A stretch of 17,668 nucleotides of DNA, taken from contig PWLK01000078.1 in NCBI GenBank assembly GCA_003560545.1, positions 1 through 17,668 on the forward strand, in the 5' to 3' direction. The DNA is from Candidatus Woesearchaeota archaeon (GTDB lineage Archaea > Nanobdellota > Nanobdellia > Woesearchaeales > 21-14-0-10-32-9). A program made the translations under genes and the position numbers. The notes under the pieces were generated by a model that was not told the DNA's origin, did not search any database, and saw nothing but the letters and a program-made list of their open reading frames with translations. Shown here piece by piece: positions 14,684 to 17,668 of this stretch (the stretch's first letter is position 1; each line of letters opens with the position of its first letter).

Positions 14684-14692
14684 TTTATAAAT
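14684..14692 (-). promoter_or_regulatory. TATA box of the microprotein ORF
   Basis: Minus-strand ATTTATAAA is centred 29 nt upstream of ATG 14659, as strong as boxes of known genes here. Confidence 0.55.
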
Positions 14693-14716
14693 TCTTTTAG
14701 GGTTAGATGTATATGT

Positions 14717-15239
14717 TCAGAATAAGGTTTTGGGAAGTGTATTATGCCTTACAATTTTATTTATAAGGATAACTAAAAACAAGTAGTGAAGCCCCCATTT
14801 TTTCTTGTAATCATCGAGGATAGAGTCAACAGAGTAGTCCAAAGCGCCTTCAATAACATTATTCATATACCCAGGGGTGTTAGGCGTGATAAGCAAACAG
14901 TGCACAATACTTTTTAAGTAATCGGTTTTCTCCTCAGACAAGTTACTAACGACTTTTTAAGTAATCGGTTTTCTCCTCAGACAAGTTACTGATGATATCT
15001 AAAAGCTTAGTGCCGAACAACTCGCTATTAGACTTACCAGAATCATAATCGTCATTTATAATGTCAAGGATCGCCGTAGCCTTCTTAACAATCCTTGCTA
15101 TATCGGACATATTGTTAATCTCAAACCTGCTAATTTCTCTTTCGAGGTCAGCGTAAAGCTTGGGGGACACGTTCACGATTCGGTTAAAATCCTCTGCTAA
15201 CGCAGAAAAATAAGTTTCCGTATTTTTTCCAGTAGTCAT
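14717..15239 (-). pseudogene. Uncharacterised gene frameshifted by a 43-bp tandem duplication
   Basis: The first part, from ATG 15239 (MTTGKNTETYFSALAEDFNR), reads to a TAG at 14946-14948. The reading frame then resumes at the second repeat copy and runs to 14717 (KSIVHCLLITPNTPGYMNNV, then IEGALDYSVDSILDDYKKKW). Removing one 43-bp unit leaves 480 nt, exactly 160 codons including the stop, so one 159-residue protein is restored. That protein is soluble and helical; I do not recognise it. The frame is open upstream of 15239 to 15341, but ATG 15239 has an AT-rich box 27 nt before it. It may be a decaying gene, a reversible slippage switch, two products, or an assembly error. Confidence 0.7.
14909..14990. 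repeat. Tandem direct repeat, 2 x 39 bp, period 43
   Basis: Copies at 14909-14947 and 14952-14990 are identical over 39 bp and separated by four bases (AACG). Each copy encodes SNLSEEKTDYLKS on the minus strand. The 43-bp period is not a multiple of three and breaks the gene. Confidence 0.9.
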
Positions 15240-15260
15240 AATGACTGGAATAGACGTACA

Positions 15261-15272
15261 TAATAATAATAG
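15261..15272 (-). promoter_or_regulatory. Weak TATA-like box of the frameshifted gene
   Basis: Minus-strand CTATTATTATTA is centred 27 nt upstream of ATG 15239. It deviates from the clean boxes elsewhere in the window. Confidence 0.35.
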
Positions 15273-15315
15273 TATCCATGAAAAAAATGAAAGAAATCCG
15301 GGGAGAAACATAAAC

Positions 15316-15325
15316 ATTTTAAAAC
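15316..15325 (+). promoter_or_regulatory. TATA box of tRNA-Lys
   Basis: ATTTTAAAAC is centred about 30 nt upstream of the first tRNA base. Confidence 0.55.
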
Positions 15326-15349
15326 CAGAACAGAACAACAAGACTTCCT

Positions 15350-15423
15350 GGGCCCGTAGCTCAACCGGCTAGAGCATTCGGCTCTTAACCGAAAGGTTGC
15401 GGGTTCAAATCCCGTCGGGCCCA
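15350..15423 (+). tRNA. tRNA-Lys(CTT)
   Basis: The 74-nt cloverleaf is complete: acceptor GGGCCCG/CGGGCCC with discriminator A, and D-stem GCTC/GAGC. The anticodon stem is TTCGG/CCGAA with loop CTCTTAA (anticodon CTT), and the T-arm is GCGGG-TTCAAAT-CCCGT. There is no intron and no encoded CCA. Base 26 is A, so it would not be dimethylated by Trm1. A TATA box lies upstream. Confidence 0.97.
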
Positions 15424-15627
15424 TAAGGTTTCGCTCTTATGACGCAAGAGGGGTCTCCTTTTGGTCGAGCCCCTGAATGGTTGTGTTGTCAAACGTCAGT
15501 GCAGATAACACTCTTTTGGTCAAGCTTTTCTTAAAATGTTGAAGGGTTTCGCTTTCGCTCAAGCCCCTTAACAATTCTAGAGAAGATGTACCAAAACCAG
15601 GCTGTACTCCAGGTATTCGTACAGCCT
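15422..15627. other. Cluster of stem-loops with related loop sequences, no gene
   Basis: Five inverted repeats follow tRNA-Lys. CATAAG/CTTATG lies at 15422-15441. AGGGG-T-CTC/GAG-CCCCT lies at 15449-15474. GTGTT/AACAC lies at 15483-15511. TGTTgAAGGG pairs imperfectly with CCCCTTaACA at 15537-15573. AGGCTGTAC/GTACAGCCT, a perfect 9-bp stem, lies at 15599-15627. On the minus strand the first and fourth share AGCGAAA in the loop region. GCTYGASCRAAAG-like sequence occurs near 15458-15470, 15515-15525 and 15549-15563. I see no convincing ORF. It may be a structured RNA, a terminator array or a degenerate palindromic repeat family. Confidence 0.5.
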
Positions 15628-15647
15628 ACGCTAAAGCCGTCAAGCAG

Positions 15648-15773
15648 TTAAACTTTCATTCTTAGGGATTCTGTCTTGCAGTTGTCACTGCAGTAGGGCT
15701 TGCCGCCGAAGAAAATAGCTTGGTTTACAGGGATTCCTTTCCCGCAGGTCGCGCATAAAACGTTAGACATCAT
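15648..15773 (-). CDS. 41-residue zinc-binding protein
   Basis: The ORF begins MMSNVLCATCGKGIPVNQAI, continues FFGGKPYCSDNCKTESLR and stops at 15648. Two cysteine pairs, CATC and CSDNC, are spaced like a small treble-clef or LIM/MYM-type zinc finger. A TATA box 29 nt upstream supports ATG 15773 (a second ATG follows at once) and a leaderless mRNA. It lies between the stem-loop cluster and tRNA-Glu. Function unknown; nucleic acid or protein binding is possible. Confidence 0.75.
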   Translation of the reverse strand: MMSNVLCATCGKGIPVNQAIFFGGKPYCSDNCKTESLRMKV

Positions 15774-15796
15774 TCTGTGTATGCGATTGTTTTAAT

Positions 15797-15807
15797 CTTA
15801 TATAATT
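15797..15807 (-). promoter_or_regulatory. TATA box of the 41-residue zinc protein gene
   Basis: Minus-strand AATTATATAAG is centred 29 nt upstream of ATG 15773. Confidence 0.6.
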
Positions 15808-15856
15808 TTTTTCCAAAACACAATTATCTTCAGTATAGAAGTTATTCTTGGAATAC

Positions 15857-15866
15857 ATTTAAAAAC
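15857..15866 (+). promoter_or_regulatory. TATA box of tRNA-Glu
   Basis: ATTTAAAAAC is centred about 30 nt upstream of the first tRNA base. Confidence 0.55.
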
Positions 15867-15890
15867 CAATTAGGAGTCCGAAAAAGTATT

Positions 15891-15965
15891 GCTCCTGTAG
15901 TGTAGTCCGGCCAATCATGCGGCCCTCTCGAGGCCGCGACCCGGGTTCGAATCCCGGCAGGAGCG
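15891..15965 (+). tRNA. tRNA-Glu(CTC)
   Basis: The 75-nt cloverleaf has acceptor GCTCCTG/CAGGAGC with discriminator G, a standard archaeal Glu D-arm, and anticodon stem CGGCC/GGCCG. The anticodon loop is CTCTCGA (anticodon CTC), and the T-arm is CCGGG-TTCGAAT-CCCGG. There is no intron and no encoded CCA. Confidence 0.97.
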
Positions 15966-15971
15966 TTTTTT
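15966..15971 (+). terminator. T6 terminator of tRNA-Glu
   Basis: Six T follow the discriminator base immediately, then further T-rich sequence. Confidence 0.55.
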
Positions 15972-16035
15972 CGTTCTTCTCATAACAAATTATTTAAACA
16001 AGGCTTCTTCTCGAAACAATAAGCATAAGGGGTTC

Positions 16036-16059
16036 ATAGCAAGGCTTCTAATATGCTAT
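16036..16059 (+). promoter_or_regulatory. Inverted repeat overlapping a TATA-like box before the CxxC gene
   Basis: ATAGCA (16036-16041) pairs with TGCTAT (16054-16059) across a 12-nt loop. GCTATAAA at 16055-16062 is a TATA-like box 26 nt from ATG 16085. A second box, ATTATTTAAA near 15990, would give a leader of about 60 nt containing this hairpin and the GGAGG site. Confidence 0.4.
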
Positions 16060-16084
16060 AAACCAATTTTGGAGGGAGGATAGG

Positions 16085-16255
16085 ATGAGAGAACGTGGAA
16101 ATAGTGGCGGTGGTTTCAGGGGAAACTTCGGCCCAAGGGAAATGCATAAGGCTGTTTGTGCTGAGTGCAAACAGGAATGCGAGGTTCCGTTTAAGCCAAG
16201 GGAAGGACGGGATGTATTCTGCAGGGACTGCTACTCTAAGAGAAGAAGTTATTGA
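16085..16255 (+). CDS. CxxC-x17-CxxC domain protein with RG-rich N-terminus
   Basis: The 56-residue protein starts MRERGNSGGGFRGNFGPREM, a glycine/arginine-rich tail typical of RNA-binding proteins. It then has CAEC (25-28), exactly 17 residues, and CRDC (46-49), the CxxC-x17-CxxC zinc domain known from archaea and candidate bacterial phyla. The end is basic (YSKRRSY). A strong Shine-Dalgarno, GGAGGGAGG, lies about 7 nt before the ATG. Likely a small RNA- or nucleic-acid-binding protein; the partner is unknown. It is followed by a T-tract. Confidence 0.88.
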   Translation: MRERGNSGGGFRGNFGPREMHKAVCAECKQECEVPFKPREGRDVFCRDCYSKRRSY

Positions 16256-16290
16256 TTCTTGAAGCAGGTAAAAAGATATATTGTTGTTTA

Positions 16291-16299
16291 TTTTTTTTT
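16291..16299 (+). terminator. T-tract between convergent CxxC and uS15 genes
   Basis: Nine T in a row end the plus-strand transcript. A-rich sequence at 16310-16320 would give U-rich RNA on the minus strand after uS15, so the spacer can serve both genes. Confidence 0.5.
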
Positions 16300-16326
16300 A
16301 TTTTAAATTAAAAAAAGAAAATTTTT

Positions 16327-16782
16327 TTATTCTACGTATAACTTGATTTTCTCTGGGTCGTACTTCCAGTCTTTTGGCAGTTTCCCTGAGTTCTTGTAGT
16401 ATTTTGCAAGCCTTCTTATCTTTGATTCTGTTAGTTGAAGGCCTCGTTTCGCGGTTAAGTCTTGTTTCTTGGCTTCCAAGTGTTTTTTGATGAGGACTGC
16501 TTTCCTGATAAGTGCTGATAAGTCTTCAGGTATGTCGGGTCCGGCTTTTTTTTCTTCTAGGATCTTTGTTATTGGTTTTCCTGTTATTAGTTTTATATCT
16601 GGTATCCCGTATTCATCTCGTAGGTAGACTCCTATTTGGGAAGGTGTTTTTCCTTCCTTGGAATATTTTATTGCGAGTAGTTCTACTTCTTTAGGTTTGT
16701 ATTGGACCCATGCAGGCACTCCTTTTTTGCTTGGCTTGGTGCTCCTGCTTTTTCCTTTTGCTCTTGAATGCATTCTTGCCAT
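16327..16782 (-). CDS. rps15: 30S ribosomal protein uS15
   Basis: The 151-residue protein has the archaeal uS15 hallmark start MARMHSRAKGKSRSTKPSKK, then PAWVQYKPKEVELLAIKYSK, GKTPSQIGVYLRDEYGIPDI and the rRNA-binding C-terminal domain (LIRKAVLIKKHLEAKKQDLT, KRGLQLTESKIRRLAKYYKN). It binds the central domain of 16S rRNA early in small-subunit assembly. The start at 16782 is set by the family N-terminus and GGAGGA just before it; the open frame upstream (19 codons) is leader. A leader of about 80 nt with possible stems is unusual beside the leaderless genes around it. Confidence 0.96.
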   Translation of the reverse strand: MARMHSRAKGKSRSTKPSKKGVPAWVQYKPKEVELLAIKYSKEGKTPSQIGVYLRDEYGIPDIKLITGKPITKILEEKKAGPDIPEDLSALIRKAVLIKKHLEAKKQDLTAKRGLQLTESKIRRLAKYYKNSGKLPKDWKYDPEKIKLYVE

Positions 16783-16864
16783 TTTAGTTCCTCCTGTTGT
16801 TGTTGGGAGAAGAAGTGTTCCTTCACCCGGTAAGAGCAAGTCAGTGTTGACCGGCTCATCCTTG
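16783..16864 (-). promoter_or_regulatory. Long structured 5' leader of uS15
   Basis: Between the predicted start (about 16864) and the ATG lie two inverted repeats: CCGGT/ACCGG (16827-16831 with 16850-16854, 18-nt loop) and GAAG/CTTC (16812-16815 with 16821-16824). The Shine-Dalgarno follows. This could be an autoregulatory leader. Confidence 0.4.
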
Positions 16865-16886
16865 TAGGGCTTGTAGTAGTGTTTTT

Positions 16887-16896
16887 TTTATAAATC
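16887..16896 (-). promoter_or_regulatory. TATA box of uS15
   Basis: Minus-strand GATTTATAAA is a good box inside the last codons of the upstream small gene. It is about 109 nt before the uS15 ATG, which implies the long leader. Confidence 0.55.
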
Positions 16897-17085
16897 TTGT
16901 TGTTCCTTGAAAGAAATGGTGCATTCTAAGAGGAATTCTTCGTGCGTGTAGCCTTTACCGGTTTTTTTGAAGCCGTGCCTTGAAAGGATTTCGTGGAATT
17001 CGTATTGCAGGGCTTTTTTCTGGAGTAGTTGTTCTCTTTCAAGCTTTTCCGTGTCGTGTATTCTGCCTTTGATTTCTATGAACAT
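16888..17085 (-). CDS. Small 65-residue protein, unknown
   Basis: The ORF starts MFIEIKGRIHDTEKLEREQL and ends ECTISFKEQQDL. It is soluble and charged, with a probable helix (EKLEREQLLQKKALQYEFHE) followed by a short alpha-beta part (FKKTGKGYTHEEFLLECTIS). A TATA-like box 27 nt upstream fits a leaderless start. The uS15 promoter overlaps its 3' end. No family recognised; it could be a small regulator, or a non-functional ORF. Confidence 0.55.
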   Translation of the reverse strand: MFIEIKGRIHDTEKLEREQLLQKKALQYEFHEILSRHGFKKTGKGYTHEEFLLECTISFKEQQDL

Positions 17086-17106
17086 AAAAGAAAAAGAATG
17101 TTGTTT

Positions 17107-17117
17107 GTTAAAAAAAG
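17107..17117 (-). promoter_or_regulatory. TATA-like box of the 65-residue gene
   Basis: Minus-strand CTTTTTTAAC is centred 27 nt upstream of ATG 17085. Confidence 0.45.
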
Positions 17118-17183
17118 TTTTCCTGTACAGTTGTCCAGTGCAGGTTTTGTCGTCGTCGAAAGTTTTACGATGTGTCTTGTGGT

Positions 17184-17402
17184 TTATTCCGGTTTTTCTC
17201 CTGGTCCTTCAATGTTTACTTCGTCAAGTTCAGGGCTTTCCTCTACTTCTTCGTTAAGCTTATCCCTGAATTCCTGCTCGTTTATAACGCCTTTCTCTAT
17301 GAGTAAGTCTATAAGGACGTTCATTGCGTGCATGTTTCCGTATGCGACTTCTTCGATTGCGATATCTTCCAGTTGTTCATCTTTGCTTTTTTCATCAGCC
17401 AT
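17184..17402 (-). CDS. Small acidic 72-residue protein, unknown
   Basis: The protein starts MADEKSKDEQLEDIAIEEVA, has a helical core YGNMHAMNVLIDLLIEKGVI, then NEQEFRDKLNEEVEE, and ends in an acidic, proline-containing tail. The GVINEQEFRDKL segment resembles short helix-turn-helix protein-interaction modules, but I do not recognise the family. AGGTGA lies 6-11 nt before the ATG and a TATA box about 39 nt upstream, so it has a leader of about 12 nt. Coding is well supported by these signals and by its composition. Confidence 0.7.
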   Translation of the reverse strand: MADEKSKDEQLEDIAIEEVAYGNMHAMNVLIDLLIEKGVINEQEFRDKLNEEVEESPELDEVNIEGPGEKPE

Positions 17403-17436
17403 CTAAATCACCTATTTCTTTGAGGGGAGCGGGAGC

Positions 17437-17446
17437 CTTATAAATC
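17437..17446 (-). promoter_or_regulatory. TATA box of the acidic 72-residue protein gene
   Basis: Minus-strand GATTTATAAG is centred at 17441, predicting a start near 17414, just before the Shine-Dalgarno (minus strand AGGTGA, 17408-17413). Confidence 0.6.
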
Positions 17447-17485
17447 TTATCCCTAAAAAAATTAACTACTAAATAATAACGAAAA

Positions 17486-17495
17486 CTTTAAAAAG
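17486..17495 (+). promoter_or_regulatory. TATA box of the 3'-truncated gene
   Basis: CTTTAAAAAG is centred 27 nt upstream of ATG 17517; leaderless start expected. Confidence 0.6.
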
Positions 17496-17516
17496 CTGTT
17501 TTTGTTCCCCTAGGAA

Positions 17517-17668
17517 ATGGAAAAGAAACACGCATTCAGGATAACACACCCATCAAGCGCGATACACAAAGAAGGCACAATAGACGACTACATACTTAAT
17601 TCCGGGGCAAAAGACAAATACGCAGCGATAATAATGGAATTAGAACACAGAACAACGGCGTACGCAAC
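17517..17668 (+). CDS. Start of an unidentified gene, cut by the window end
   Basis: Fifty codons are visible: MEKKHAFRITHPSSAIHKEG, then TIDDYILNSGAKDKYAAIIM, then ELEHRTTAYA. The start is supported by a TATA box 27 nt upstream. Codons end mainly in A or C, unlike the G/T-ending codons of the 1909-3364 genes. Too little is present to name the product. Confidence 0.65.
   Translation, partial: MEKKHAFRITHPSSAIHKEGTIDDYILNSGAKDKYAAIIMELEHRTTAYA

Noticed and set aside
15230..15249. Imperfect palindrome over the start of the frameshifted gene (CCAGTAGTCAT/AATGACTGG)
   Set aside because: Short and imperfect; overlaps the start codon, but a single occurrence is not enough to call an operator.
15586..15650. 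21-codon ORF over the last stem-loop (MYQNQAVLQ)
   Set aside because: No promoter or ribosome site; sequence is explained by the 9-bp inverted repeat.
16783..16867. Upstream ORF in the uS15 leader starting at an ATG near the predicted 5' end
   Set aside because: It runs out of frame across the uS15 start with no ribosome site and no family features; kept only as leader.
17118..17140. Mini-ORB-like replication origin motif (TCCAGTGCAGG)
   Set aside because: Single partial match, lacks the GGAAAC core and no inverted partner is seen.
1..17668. CRISPR array, integrase, transposase or phage genes
   Set aside because: No regularly spaced repeats, terminal inverted repeats or recombinase motifs were seen; the only tandem repeat is the 43-bp duplication.

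Overview
The window is archaeal chromosome. Support comes from an archaeal elongation factor 1-beta, a GINS replication subunit, a Trm1 tRNA methyltransferase, an archaeal-type uS15, two tRNA genes without encoded CCA, and TATA boxes centred about 27-30 nt upstream of transcription or translation starts. Genes are very tightly packed, with many short lysine-rich or zinc-binding proteins. This suits a small-genome lineage such as DPANN (Woesearchaeota/Pacearchaeota-like), but that placement is inference; no 16S gene is present.

Layout. Bases 1-1869 hold the 3' part of a LamG-containing surface protein. A co-oriented cluster follows (1909-3364): an Era-like GTPase, a DUF2073 protein and a Zn-ribbon DUF2072 protein, homologous to the origin-associated trio described in Haloferax. 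Next come trm1 (3391-4485), a convergent small membrane-anchored protein (4487-4819), and a divergent 493-residue protein I cannot identify (4932-6413). On the minus strand are a two-gene translation operon (Zn-ribbon protein, then aEF-1beta; 6901-6415), then pyrG followed by an overlapping Nudix gene (8989-6948). A patatin-like lipase (minus) and a rhomboid protease (plus) diverge from one symmetrical TATA box near 9842. FKBP prolyl isomerase (10618-11043) and an unknown gene (11130-11585) follow. Convergent to these is a minus-strand pair: a CNNM/CorC-type membrane protein and a PepSY-like protein (13299-11582). After these come a small polytopic membrane protein (13418-13873) and GINS (13943-14569).

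From 14570 to 16085 the DNA looks less ordinary. It holds a 27-codon leaderless microprotein with a PCNA-binding-like motif, a gene broken by a 43-bp tandem duplication, tRNA-Lys(CTT), a cluster of related stem-loops, a 41-residue zinc protein and tRNA-Glu(CTC). The right end carries a CxxC-x17-CxxC protein, uS15 with an unusually long structured leader, two small unknown proteins and the start of a further gene that runs off the window.

Functional themes are translation (aEF-1beta, uS15, Trm1, tRNAs, Zn-ribbon proteins), replication (GINS, possibly the GTPase trio and the microprotein), nucleotide metabolism (CTP synthase, Nudix) and the envelope (LamG protein, rhomboid, patatin, CNNM). Most promoters appear leaderless; a smaller set has a purine-rich Shine-Dalgarno and a short or long leader. 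I found no CRISPR array, integrase or transposase.
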